The position numbers and the translations under genes are program-made. Positions 9,915 through 17,771 of a stretch of DNA of 64,000 nucleotides are shown one piece after another. A model generated the notes under the pieces. The model saw only the letters and a program-made list of their open reading frames with translations. It made no database searches and was not told the DNA's origin. The stretch spans positions 1 through 64,000 of the forward strand of contig SXOA01000022.1 in assembly GCA_005778405.1 (NCBI GenBank), given 5' to 3'. Each line of letters begins with the position of its first letter. The first letter of the stretch is position 1. The stretch is from Planctomycetaceae bacterium. GTDB taxonomy: Bacteria; Planctomycetota; Planctomycetia; Pirellulales; Pirellulaceae.

Positions 9915-10923
9915 CTGCGGCCTCGCCTGGGATGACTGGAACGTGCTGCATCAGCTTTTGGATCAAGTGGTCAGCCGTGATCCCCTCGGCGTCGGCGTTG
10001 AAATTGGTCTTGATGCGATGCCGCAGCACCGGCGGGGCGACCGCCTGGATGTCTTCGTGTGTGACGAACATCCGCCCCATCAGCACCGCATGGGCTTTGG
10101 CCCCCAGCACCAGATACTGGCTCGCCCGCGGCCCGGCCCCCCATAGCACATTCGCCTTGATGAAGTCCGGCGCTTCCGGCTCATTCCGCCGCGTCAGCCG
10201 GGCGAGCTGCAATGCATACTTGGCGACGTGATCGGCAATGGGAACTTTGCGGATGATCCGCGTCAAGGCTTTGATCTGCTCGGCATGCAAAATGGGGACG
10301 ATTTTCACTTCCAAATCAGCCGTCGTTCGCTTCACGATTTCCAGTTCATCTTCTTCATTGGGATAATCGACCCACACGTGAAACATAAACCGGTCGAGTT
10401 GAGCTTCAGGAAGCGGGTAGGTTCCTTCTTGCTCGATGGGATTCTGCGTGGCCAGGACGAAAAACGGATCAGGCAGGATATGCCGCTGGCCGCCGACGGT
10501 CACCTGCTGCTCCTGCATCGCTTCCAGCAGCGCGGCTTGGGTCTTGGGAGGTGTGCGGTTGATTTCGTCGGCGAGAATCACGTTGCCGAAGATGGGACCG
10601 GGAAGGAAACGAAAGGACCGATTGCCAGTGGTTTTATCTTCCTGAATCACTTCGGTGCCGGTAATGTCGGACGGCATCAGGTCCGGCGTGAACTGAATGC
10701 GGTTGAACTTCAGCGCGAGCGCTTCCGCCAATGTGCGGATCGTCAACGTCTTCGCCAGCCCCGGCACGCCGACGAGCAGGCAGTGCCCGCGGGCGAACAG
10801 CGCCACCAGCAACTCCTTGATGACCTGCTTCTGGCCGACGATCACGCGCCCCAATTCGGTCGAGAGGTGCTCGTAGGCTTCCTTCAGGCGATGAACCGCC
10901 TGGATATCAGCATCGGATTCCAT
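9874..10923 (-). CDS. MoxR-family AAA+ ATPase
   Basis: A 349-aa ATPase of the MoxR type. Walker A is GVPGLAKT (about 52–59), Walker B is VILADEIN (about 115–122), and sensor-1 region LATQNPIEQEGTYPLPEAQ follows, all typical of the family. The start MESDADIQ is chosen because the longer frame to 11007 runs back through an inverted repeat (10956–11005). MoxR proteins act as chaperone-like ATPases that load cofactors or assemble complexes containing vWA proteins, and the vWA and DUF58 genes directly downstream fit that. I leave the gene symbol empty because the MoxR subfamily is not settled. Confidence 0.95.
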   Translation of the reverse strand: MESDADIQAVHRLKEAYEHLSTELGRVIVGQKQVIKELLVALFARGHCLLVGVPGLAKTLTIRTLAEALALKFNRIQFTPDLMPSDITGTEVIQEDKTTGNRSFRFLPGPIFGNVILADEINRTPPKTQAALLEAMQEQQVTVGGQRHILPDPFFVLATQNPIEQEGTYPLPEAQLDRFMFHVWVDYPNEEDELEIVKRTTADLEVKIVPILHAEQIKALTRIIRKVPIADHVAKYALQLARLTRRNEPEAPDFIKANVLWGAGPRASQYLVLGAKAHAVLMGRMFVTHEDIQAVAPPVLRHRIKTNFNADAEGITADHLIQKLMQHVPVIPGEAAGGKPQLFRSADAG

Positions 10924-10955
10924 GAGTTTTCTTGGGTGTAGGGTGCCTGAGCAAC

Positions 10956-11005
10956 GTCGTCTCTCGCTCCGCGAAAGTACGTCCTTTTGCGGAGCGAAAA
11001 GCGAC
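10956..11005. repeat. Inverted repeat upstream of moxR-like gene
   Basis: Imperfect 22-nt arms contain TCGCTCCGCGAAAG on the left and CTTTTGCGGAGCGA on the right, around a short TACGTC centre. It sits in the 84-nt gap between the propeller gene stop and the MoxR start. It could act as an RNA hairpin separating two parts of the gene string, and it resembles a dispersed intergenic unit more than a classical terminator because no T-run follows. Confidence 0.75.
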
Positions 11006-11007
11006 AA

Positions 11008-13338
11008 TCATTCTTCTTTGTCAACTGCCGCCTTTGTTGGCGGGTTCATTTCGCCAAATGCCAAAAGCTTTTCACCGGTAGCCAAAAACAATTTACCCTC
11101 CGCAACAACCAGGTTGCCGCCGACCGCCCCGCGGGGAAAGAGAGGCATCTCCTTAATCCCCTGGGGAGCATAGCCGCCATCGGTTTTGCGGGGAGTCTGG
11201 TGGAATACCAAGACATTCTCGCGCGTCGGCCAATAAACATGATCGCCAGCCAGAATTCCCCGCCCGAGGCCACGGGGAGACGGAGATGCAAACATTGGGC
11301 CACCCACAACAGCGGCTGGATATTGCACCTGAACTGCGCCGGTTTGCATATCCAGCCAGTACAAATAATCGCCGCTGCAGATCAAACTATTGCCGCGGCA
11401 GCCGAGCAGATGCTGCACATCGGCGGCGACGCCGGGCGCGGTTGTCCAAGCGAGTTGTCCCGAGCCCCGGCGGAGGGCGAAGATGCGGTCGCAATCGCTG
11501 GGAGCGACCACCATCAGGTCGCCGGCGATCAGGCACGGATTGAGATCGCGAAAAAAGTGGCCCTCATTCTTGTCCGGGTCGCCGCTGCGGAATGCGGCCC
11601 GCGGATATTTCACCACCCAGGCAATCCGCCCGTCGTCGGCTGAGACCGCGGCTACCGCTCCCAGGTTCGTGTTGCAATAAATCATGCCGGAATCGAGCGA
11701 CAGTAAAACGTGGCTGATCTCGTCGATGTCGCCGGCTCCGGGGGTTGTGCCGCTGCAAAGCTTCGTCCGCCATTTCAGCCGGCCGGTGTTGCGGTAATTC
11801 TCATCGGCACCGGCGGGAACGCCGAGCGGCGTGGTCGGCAAATCAAAGCAGGCGATGTGCATCTGACAGCGGCCTTGCTCCGTTCGCCGCATGGCGACAT
11901 ACAGGTGAGACTCGTCCGCGACGGGAGTTCCTTCAAACGACCAGCTTGTGGTTTCCGGCTGAAGCGGAAAACCGTCGAGAGGCTTCCCTTGCGTACGCAG
12001 ATCGAGCCCCATGATCCAGCCCTGGTCCTTGAGCGTCGGCTCGTCCCGTCGATGAATGGAATGGCCCGTGACCGGGGAGACAATGCGGGTGAACAGGTTG
12101 TGCCCTTGGATCGTAACCGTGTAACGGGCCACCCCCAGGTGCCGCTTGAGCCCATCATGGGCATCGCTGACTTCGAGCGGCCCCTTGGCTCCCTGATCAT
12201 CCTTCGCCGGCTCTCCCTGGAGGGGCGGGTGACGCGACTCTTCCACTTGCCAGACTACTTCGCCCGTTTGGGCACTCAGCGAAGTGATGTACGAGTTGCC
12301 GCGGGCATCCAGCCGCAGTAGCACCTGGCTACGATAGACGGCAGGATGGTAGGAGAGCAGACTCTTCATGTCTTCCGCAATCCGCAAACGTCCCGCTCCA
12401 ATCCACTCCCGATCCGAGTGCAGACGCGGCAGCGCGAATGTCCAGAGCGGCTGTCCGGCGATATCGACGTCTCCGCCGGCGATTCCGGAGCGAGCCTGGT
12501 TGCCGCCCAGCGTCGGCCAATCGCCAGCCGACTTTGGCGCGGGCCAGGAAGAGGACTGGGCCAGCAGTGCCGTGAGAGTGTCCGCGAGATTCCCCGACTT
12601 TCCCGCCAGGCGGCCCGTAGCAGCTGGGAATTGCTCCCTGAACTGCGCGAGCTCTTGGGCGGCCCGCTCGGAGGAGCCTTCCAAAATGGATACCAGCACC
12701 AGGCGTGCGCGAATCTCCGCTGCCGGCAAGTCGGTATCCGGATATGCGCCCGTCAGAGTCTTTGTTCCCGCTGTCGGCAGGATTCTCTCCAGCAAATACC
12801 GGCTCATAGCAAACTCGCCCCGCTCCTGGGAAATGTCCGCCAGACGGAGCAAGGCTTCGTCGCCGCTGCTGCTGGCTAGCGCCTGCTGAATGACTTGCTT
12901 CAATAGTTTCTCATCCCGTTTGGCGGTCCCCTCCGTTAGCCATTTTTCGGCCAGCGGGTCAACGAGCTTGCGGTAATGCGCGAGCGCCTCTGGCGCTTCC
13001 GTGGCGAGCGCCGACAGCCGCCACTGACAGAACTCGCGAGCCGGAATCAGCCGCTCAAAGCCTTCCGGCAACGGGCGAACCTCCGGGACCTTCACCAGCC
13101 GCCCAGCGTCGGCTTCCATCACGCGGCGGATGGCATCGACTGCCTCTTCCCACTGCCTTTCGGCCAGGAACTTCTTGGCGCTTTCCAGATGCGTAGCCGC
13201 CGCGCTATCGAGCAAGTCCACATCGGCCGGCGAGAGCATGCTCGGCCGCTCAAAGACCTGGCCGAATGCCGGTGTCCAACCGAAACCACCGGAAAGCGTG
13301 GCCAGAGATACGGCAAAAAATGAGGCGGCGGATCTCAC
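11008..13338 (-). CDS. Secreted PQQ-type beta-propeller protein
   Basis: A 776-aa protein with a signal peptide (MRSAASFFAVSLATLSGG, cleavage probably after AFG). Residues of about 40–240 are helical and repeat-like (LESAKKFLAERQWEEAVDAI). From about 245 on, blades of a PQQ/BamB-like propeller can be recognised by recurring segments such as TSLSAQTGEVVWQVE, VSADDGRIAWVV, LRRGSGQLAWTT and LDMQTGAVQVQYPA. No quinone-site residues can be confirmed by eye. The ATG overlaps the stop of the small upstream membrane gene (ATGA, 13335–13338). It is a probable periplasmic scaffold or binding protein transcribed ahead of the MoxR genes. Substrate unknown. Confidence 0.85.
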   Translation of the reverse strand: MRSAASFFAVSLATLSGGFGWTPAFGQVFERPSMLSPADVDLLDSAAATHLESAKKFLAERQWEEAVDAIRRVMEADAGRLVKVPEVRPLPEGFERLIPAREFCQWRLSALATEAPEALAHYRKLVDPLAEKWLTEGTAKRDEKLLKQVIQQALASSSGDEALLRLADISQERGEFAMSRYLLERILPTAGTKTLTGAYPDTDLPAAEIRARLVLVSILEGSSERAAQELAQFREQFPAATGRLAGKSGNLADTLTALLAQSSSWPAPKSAGDWPTLGGNQARSGIAGGDVDIAGQPLWTFALPRLHSDREWIGAGRLRIAEDMKSLLSYHPAVYRSQVLLRLDARGNSYITSLSAQTGEVVWQVEESRHPPLQGEPAKDDQGAKGPLEVSDAHDGLKRHLGVARYTVTIQGHNLFTRIVSPVTGHSIHRRDEPTLKDQGWIMGLDLRTQGKPLDGFPLQPETTSWSFEGTPVADESHLYVAMRRTEQGRCQMHIACFDLPTTPLGVPAGADENYRNTGRLKWRTKLCSGTTPGAGDIDEISHVLLSLDSGMIYCNTNLGAVAAVSADDGRIAWVVKYPRAAFRSGDPDKNEGHFFRDLNPCLIAGDLMVVAPSDCDRIFALRRGSGQLAWTTAPGVAADVQHLLGCRGNSLICSGDYLYWLDMQTGAVQVQYPAAVVGGPMFASPSPRGLGRGILAGDHVYWPTRENVLVFHQTPRKTDGGYAPQGIKEMPLFPRGAVGGNLVVAEGKLFLATGEKLLAFGEMNPPTKAAVDKEE

Positions 13339-13526
13339 CGGGCGTACCCCTCCATAATTCTGCCCAGCCCAAACATCGCCGCTCCAAAGACCAGGAAAAT
13401 CAGCATCACGCTTAAATCGGAAACTTCCGTCGTCGCCCGCATCTCCCTCGACAGTTGAATGACCATCGCGACAGGCAGAATCACGAGCGCGAGGAGTTGC
13501 AGGGATTTGCCGAAGGACCGGAGCAT
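13335..13526 (-). CDS. Small two-helix membrane protein
   Basis: A 63-aa protein with two hydrophobic helices (LQLLALVILPVAMVIQL and LSVMLIFLVFGAAMFGLG) separated by a short charged loop (SREMRATTEVSD). It overlaps the propeller gene by ATGA, which supports it as a real translated gene at the head of that operon. The family is not recognised. The 89-bp gap on its right is shared with the divergent DUF983 gene and should hold both promoters. Confidence 0.7.
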   Translation of the reverse strand: MLRSFGKSLQLLALVILPVAMVIQLSREMRATTEVSDLSVMLIFLVFGAAMFGLGRIMEGYAR

Positions 13527-13615
13527 CTGTTTATCGTACCCCGCGCCACCGGTGGCAACAACCTTCGGATTGCATCACCGCTTGCAAGATCTCGCTCACT
13601 GCCTACGATTCCCTC

Positions 13616-13975
13616 ATGAGTCGATTTCTCAAGCTTGCCTTACGCGCACTACTGCTTCGCTGTCCGGTTTGCGGAAAGGGAAAGCTCTTTTCTGGCATCT
13701 TCCGAGTCCCGGAAAAGTGTCCCCGCTGTGGAGCGCCCTATGCCCGTGAGGCGGGGTTCTTTCTTGGATCGATTTACATCAACTACGGATTGACCTCGCT
13801 GATTGCCGCGGTCGTTTACCCGATTCTGATGTTTAACAAGTGGGTGCCCGAGCCGCATCTGACTATCGTTTCGTTGGCCTTCGTCGTAATATTCCCGCTC
13901 CTGTTCTTCCGCCACGCGCGCAGCCTGTGGATCGGCTTTGATCAGTGGTACGACCCGCGAGAGGGCGAAGTCTAA
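13616..13975 (+). CDS. DUF983 family membrane protein
   Basis: A 119-aa protein with an N-terminal zinc-ribbon-like pair (CPVCG and CPRCG, about residues 16 and 37) followed by two hydrophobic helices (GLTSLIAAVVYPILMF and VSLAFVVIFPLLFF). This order and size are typical of DUF983 proteins, which often neighbour cytochrome oxidase genes and are suspected to help oxidase assembly. It is the only plus-strand gene in this part. Its stop codon overlaps that of the next minus-strand gene by a few bases, so the two genes converge tail to tail. Confidence 0.88.
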   Translation: MSRFLKLALRALLLRCPVCGKGKLFSGIFRVPEKCPRCGAPYAREAGFFLGSIYINYGLTSLIAAVVYPILMFNKWVPEPHLTIVSLAFVVIFPLLFFRHARSLWIGFDQWYDPREGEV

Positions 13976-14295
13976 GCCTGAGCCAACTGGCCATCGAGCG
14001 CATCATCGTTGCCGAGATGCCCATCCGCGATGTCCTTGGCCTGCAATGCGCGGGCCTTGCGGACTTCGTAGTAGAAGTAGAGCGAGAGGCCGGAAAGTAT
14101 CAGCGGCGGCATCGAGAGCATGAACAGAATGCTGTAGAAATAGCCGCGGACAATGTTGGCGGCTTCCGGATCGCCCGCCAGGTTTTCTTTGCAGGTGGGG
14201 CAGGCGAAAGCGAAGTCGGCGAAGACGAGCAACAGCGCCAGCGCGAGAGCGACGGGGAGGGAGCGAATCAGGCTGGAAATGTGCCTTTGCATCAC
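13972..14295 (-). CDS. Small exported CxxC membrane protein at end of respiratory block
   Basis: A 107-aa protein. The N-terminal hydrophobic segment ends in FAFACPTCKENL, placing a CPTC pair just after the predicted signal peptide. A second helix (FYSILFMLSMPPLILSGLSLYFYY) anchors the protein, and the C-terminal tail is short and acidic. A periplasmic CxxC next to SCO and DUF420 suggests copper or thiol handling for the oxidase, but this is inference. It is the last gene of the long minus-strand respiratory block, 17 nt after DUF420. Start could be the first or second Met of MMQRH. Confidence 0.75.
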   Translation of the reverse strand: MMQRHISSLIRSLPVALALALLLVFADFAFACPTCKENLAGDPEAANIVRGYFYSILFMLSMPPLILSGLSLYFYYEVRKARALQAKDIADGHLGNDDALDGQLAQA

Positions 14296-14312
14296 GTCTG
14301 TATCTTACGACT

Positions 14313-14771
14313 TTATCCTGGTGATGTGAAGATCTGATAGAGCATCAAGTACACGATTACTCCGGTGACGGATACGTACAGCCAAATCGGAAACGTCCAT
14401 TTCGCCAGGCGGCGGTGTCCCTGCCGTTTGTCCGCCAGGCCGAGGTAAATCGTGCCGATGGCCAGAAACGGGACAGTGACAGCCAGGAGGATGTGCGAAA
14501 TCAGGATCGGGTAGTAAACGTACGCTGCTGCGGGATATTCGCTGGAAGGGAACTTTTTGCTCCCTCCCACGATATTGAAATGGTAGGTCAGATAGCTGGC
14601 CAAAAAAACCGCTGAGACGCCGAAACAGGCCAGCATGACCCATTTATGGGCCTGCTCCTGCCGCCGCTTGATAAGGAGGAAGCCGACGACGAGAAGCACC
14701 GTCGCCAGAGCGTTGAGCGAAGCATTGACGTGCGGCAAATGGGGAACGATGTCGGACAAGGGTTCAGTCAC
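14313..14771 (-). CDS. DUF420 family membrane protein
   Basis: A 152-aa protein with four predicted membrane helices and conserved His residues near helix ends (HLPHVNASLNAL, LASYLTYHF, LISHILLAV, HRRLAKWTFPIWLYVSVTG). This matches DUF420, a family found in aa3-oxidase gene clusters and linked to oxidase maturation in Firmicutes. Its start overlaps the end of the SCO gene by 8 nt, supporting joint translation. Confidence 0.9.
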   Translation of the reverse strand: MTEPLSDIVPHLPHVNASLNALATVLLVVGFLLIKRRQEQAHKWVMLACFGVSAVFLASYLTYHFNIVGGSKKFPSSEYPAAAYVYYPILISHILLAVTVPFLAIGTIYLGLADKRQGHRRLAKWTFPIWLYVSVTGVIVYLMLYQIFTSPG

Positions 14772-15471
14772 TGCCTTTCTTTACGTCTTCTTCCTCAGAG
14801 TCGTCTTCAGGTTTCTTGACTTCTGCTTTCGGAGGCGGCTCCGCAGGAGGGGGGCTGGTCTCCACCAGGAGCTTGTCGAGAAGTGTTTTCATATCCGTCA
14901 ATTGCGCGGGTTCGCCCCAGTGGAACTGGCCGCGGAGGTTGCCCCATTTGTCGGTGACCAAAAACCGCTCGGTATGCGTTTGGCGATCGAGGGGCACCTG
15001 GTAAACTTCGGCGGCAATCCGTTGGATATAGAGCAGGTCGCCCGTGAGGAACCACCAACTCTCCTTTTTGATTTGGAACTTTTGGGCGTATGTTCTCAGG
15101 CGGGCGGGGTCATCGACTTCGGGGTCGCAGGAAATGCTGAGAAACTGCACGCCTCTTTCGCCGTACTCAAGCTGGATATCCTCGAATTTCTTGTTCTGCG
15201 CCATGCACGGGCCGGGGCATGTGGAAAAAAAGAAATTCGTGATATGGACCTTTCCTTGGAGATCCTCGGTGCCGACCAATCGGCCGCTTCGCTCGGTGAG
15301 CGTGAAAGTTTTCAGCCACTTCGCGCTGGCGGACGAGGGAACCATCCGGTAATCTCGCTCGGAAGATGAGCCGAATTTCCCTGCTTGCGACGCCCGCCAG
15401 CCCAAGGCAATGCCGATCGCCCCCATCACCAGGCACATCAACGCCAGCCAAGCCAGCAATTGCTTGCTCAT
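14764..15471 (-). CDS. SCO1/SenC-type copper chaperone
   Basis: A 235-aa protein of thioredoxin fold that delivers copper to the CuA site of oxidase subunit II. An N-terminal membrane anchor covers about residues 5–25. The copper motif is STCPGPC (Cys85 and Cys89, CxxxC), and the conserved distal His is in RQTHTERFLV (His166). The C-terminus carries a Pro/Glu/Lys-rich tail of about 35 residues that is not part of the fold. The start MSKQLLAWLA overlaps the permease stop (ATGA, 15468–15471). The much longer frame upstream lies inside the permease gene and is a shadow. Confidence 0.92.
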   Translation of the reverse strand: MSKQLLAWLALMCLVMGAIGIALGWRASQAGKFGSSSERDYRMVPSSASAKWLKTFTLTERSGRLVGTEDLQGKVHITNFFFSTCPGPCMAQNKKFEDIQLEYGERGVQFLSISCDPEVDDPARLRTYAQKFQIKKESWWFLTGDLLYIQRIAAEVYQVPLDRQTHTERFLVTDKWGNLRGQFHWGEPAQLTDMKTLLDKLLVETSPPPAEPPPKAEVKKPEDDSEEEDVKKGSD

Positions 15472-16298
15472 AACAAATCTCCTTGCGTCCGCTGGCCCGA
15501 AACCCAAACCGCGGCGGCAAAGGCCAGGACTGAAAATGCCAGCGTAACTCCCCAGCAGGTCGCCAGGCCCGGAGTGAAAGCCGCTGCAGCAGGCGAGGGG
15601 CCTTCCAGCAGGTGCCGGGCACCCGCGACGGCATAGGTGAGGGGATTCGCCCGCATGGCGACGTGCAGAAGCCGGTCGCTCCAAGGCGCGGCCGCGTTCC
15701 CAGCGGGAATCGGAAAGAAACCGCCCGAAAGCAGCCACAGGGGCATCAACACCAGGTTCATGATCGCGTGGAACCCTTGCGACGAATCGGTTCGCCAGGC
15801 GAAAAAAAAACCGAGCGAGGTCAGCGCGAGAGACGTCAGCACGAGCAGGCCGACAAGCTGGAGCAACGCCAGCGGCCGCCACTCAATATCCAAGGTTAGC
15901 GCGAGGAGCAGGAAGATCAACCCTTGAAACAGGGCAATGCACGAGCCCCCCCAGACCTTTCCCAGCACGATCGACCAGCGGGGAATCGGGGCGACGAGCA
16001 CTCCTTGCAGGAACCCTTCGCGGCGGTCCTCGATGATCGAAATCGAGGTGAAAATGGACGTGAACAGCAGGATCAGCACCAGGCTGCCGGCGAAGTAATA
16101 TTCCAGGAAACTCGTCCCGCTGGCCCCGGCGGCGGAGAGCTTGAACGAGTTGTTCAGTCCCGTGCCAAACAACAGCCAGAACAGCACGGGAGTGCCGATC
16201 GAGCCGACGATCCGATTGGGTTGCCGGAGGAAGCGAATGATCTCTCGCCAGGCAAGCGAAGCAGACGCGCGGAGCGGCTGAGGAGCTAGCGGCGGCAT
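15468..16298 (-). CDS. ABC-2 type transporter permease
   Basis: A 276-aa protein with six predicted membrane helices and the ABC-2 arrangement (SLAWREIIRFLRQPNRIVG at the start, then GTPVLFWLLFGTGL, YYFAGSLVLILLFTSIF, MNLVLMPLWLLSGGFFP). The motif EDRREGFLQGVLVAP is typical of the cytoplasmic loop of DrrB-like permeases. ATG at 16298 leaves 7 nt after the ATPase gene, and a GTG at 16313 overlapping the ATPase stop is an alternative start. With the ATPase it sits between oxidase subunit IV and SCO, so a role in oxidase maturation (copper, haem or lipid export) is possible but not shown. Confidence 0.88.
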   Translation of the reverse strand: MPPLAPQPLRASASLAWREIIRFLRQPNRIVGSIGTPVLFWLLFGTGLNNSFKLSAAGASGTSFLEYYFAGSLVLILLFTSIFTSISIIEDRREGFLQGVLVAPIPRWSIVLGKVWGGSCIALFQGLIFLLLALTLDIEWRPLALLQLVGLLVLTSLALTSLGFFFAWRTDSSQGFHAIMNLVLMPLWLLSGGFFPIPAGNAAAPWSDRLLHVAMRANPLTYAVAGARHLLEGPSPAAAAFTPGLATCWGVTLAFSVLAFAAAVWVSGQRTQGDLL

Positions 16299-16305
16299 CA
16301 GTATT

Positions 16306-17256
16306 TCAGGCACGGGATGCCTCCTGCCGCTCGCGCCAGAAGCGATGGCCCGTGCGGGCGATGAAGACGTCCTCCAGCGTTGGCTTGCCAAGACGAATGG
16401 CACCGACGCGGCCGGGGAATTCCTCCACAATCCGCGCGATCCACTGATGCCCCGCGGGCGTTTCCAGCCGCACCGTCCCTTCGACGACCTGCGCTGCAAG
16501 CGACAGCCGGCTGCGGAGCCCGGCGGCCAGTTCCTCGGCAGCGGGGGACTCAATCACAATCATGTCTCCCCCGACACTGCTCCGCAGCCCGTCCGGTGTG
16601 TCCAGGGCGACGAGTTTTCCTTCATTCAAAATGGCAATCCTGTCGGCTTTGTCGGCTTCCTCCAGGAGATGCGTCGTGAGGACGATGGTAACGCCATTCT
16701 CTTGCCTGGCGCGCTCCAGATACTCCCACAGGTCAGCCCGAGCTCCCGGGTCGAGCCCTGTGCTCGGTTCATCCAGCAGTAACAGCTCCGGACGGTGAAT
16801 CATTCCCTTGGCCAGCTCCACTCGACGCCGCAAGCCGCCGGAAAGTTTTTCCACGCGCTCTCGCGCGCGGTCCTTCAGGGCGAATTGATCCAGCAGCTCA
16901 TCCCGGCGGCGGCGAAGCTCGGCACCGAACAGGCCGTACAGTGCCGCCTGCTGCTGGATGTTTTCCGCAACGGTCAATTTGCGGTCGAGGCTGGGAGCCT
17001 GAAACACGACGCCAATTCGACGGCGGATTTTAGTGGTGTCGCTGCGGAGATTCAGTCCCAGGATTTCCGCGGTTCCCGTCTGCTGCGGAATCAGCGTGGA
17101 CAGGATGCGGAAGAGAGTCGTTTTGCCGCCGCCGTTGGGACCGAGAAAGCTAAAGATCTCTCCCGAGCGAATCGACAGAGATAAATCCACGAGCGCCTGC
17201 CGTCGGCCGTAACTATGCGACAGGTTCTCGAGGCGGATCGCGGCCGGGGCGTTCAT
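16306..17256 (-). CDS. ABC transporter ATP-binding protein (DrrA-like)
   Basis: A 316-aa ATPase. Walker A is GPNGGGKTT (about 39–47), the signature is LSGGLRRRVELAKG, Walker B is LLLLDEPSTGLDP and the H-loop is LTTHLLEEAD. After the nucleotide domain, a C-terminal extension of about 100 residues (DMIVIESPAAEELAAGL onward) matches the regulatory tail of DrrA-type subunits. It pairs with the permease directly downstream. It follows oxidase subunit IV by 9 nt in the same operon. The substrate is unknown. Confidence 0.92.
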   Translation of the reverse strand: MNAPAAIRLENLSHSYGRRQALVDLSLSIRSGEIFSFLGPNGGGKTTLFRILSTLIPQQTGTAEILGLNLRSDTTKIRRRIGVVFQAPSLDRKLTVAENIQQQAALYGLFGAELRRRRDELLDQFALKDRARERVEKLSGGLRRRVELAKGMIHRPELLLLDEPSTGLDPGARADLWEYLERARQENGVTIVLTTHLLEEADKADRIAILNEGKLVALDTPDGLRSSVGGDMIVIESPAAEELAAGLRSRLSLAAQVVEGTVRLETPAGHQWIARIVEEFPGRVGAIRLGKPTLEDVFIARTGHRFWRERQEASRA

Positions 17257-17265
17257 GGGAAACGA

Positions 17266-17763
17266 TCAGTGCGAGGCTTTGGTCTTCTTATCGAAGATGT
17301 TTCCCTCATCTCCCGTGGATTTTTCCGCTTCTTCGTGTGCTACTTCGTGGCCTTCATGCTTCTCCAGCGGCGGCGGAGCATAGAGCCAGCGTTCTTCCGC
17401 ATACCACCGAGTGCGTAGACCAATATCGGGGATGAGCATCAGCATCAAGAAGACGCTCATAATGCTGGCGGGAACGGTGAGGACATACTTCCAATTTGCC
17501 TCCCATTTAAGGTGCATGAAGAACAAGATAACCAGCGAGGCCTTGGCGCAGGAAACGGCCATCATGGCCCCCCACATGATGCCGGGCGCACTGACCCGCA
17601 GACCGGGCATGAAACTGCCGACGTAGACCGAAATCGCGGTCAGTCCGCAGAGGGCGAAGAACACGGTGACGTACTTTCCCACGCCGCCGTGGCCGCCGGC
17701 ATCGTGCGCGTGGTCGTCTTCGCCATGCTGGTCGTTGTGGCCGTGATCGTGTTTGCTGTCCAT
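17266..17763 (-). CDS. Cytochrome c oxidase subunit IV (prokaryotic type)
   Basis: A 165-aa protein. The N-terminus is a His/Asp-rich stretch (about residues 4–27), followed by three membrane helices (KYVTVFFALCGLTAISVYVG, AKASLVILFFMHLKWE region, VLTVPASIMSVFLMLMLIP). The FFMHLKWE segment is typical of bacterial subunit IV (CyoD/CoxD-like). The C-terminal tail of about 50 residues is hydrophilic with His and Glu. Start MDSKHDHGHN is taken because it lies 8 nt after subunit III, and the longer frame overlaps that gene. The His-rich tail could hold metal, which is inference. Confidence 0.85.
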   Translation of the reverse strand: MDSKHDHGHNDQHGEDDHAHDAGGHGGVGKYVTVFFALCGLTAISVYVGSFMPGLRVSAPGIMWGAMMAVSCAKASLVILFFMHLKWEANWKYVLTVPASIMSVFLMLMLIPDIGLRTRWYAEERWLYAPPPLEKHEGHEVAHEEAEKSTGDEGNIFDKKTKASH

Positions 17764-17771
17764 GGGAAGTC

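Noticed and set aside
13972-14771. Possible selenoprotein near the respiratory genes
   Set aside because: I looked for in-frame TGA followed by conserved sequence in the small redox genes and saw none; stops are at expected family ends.
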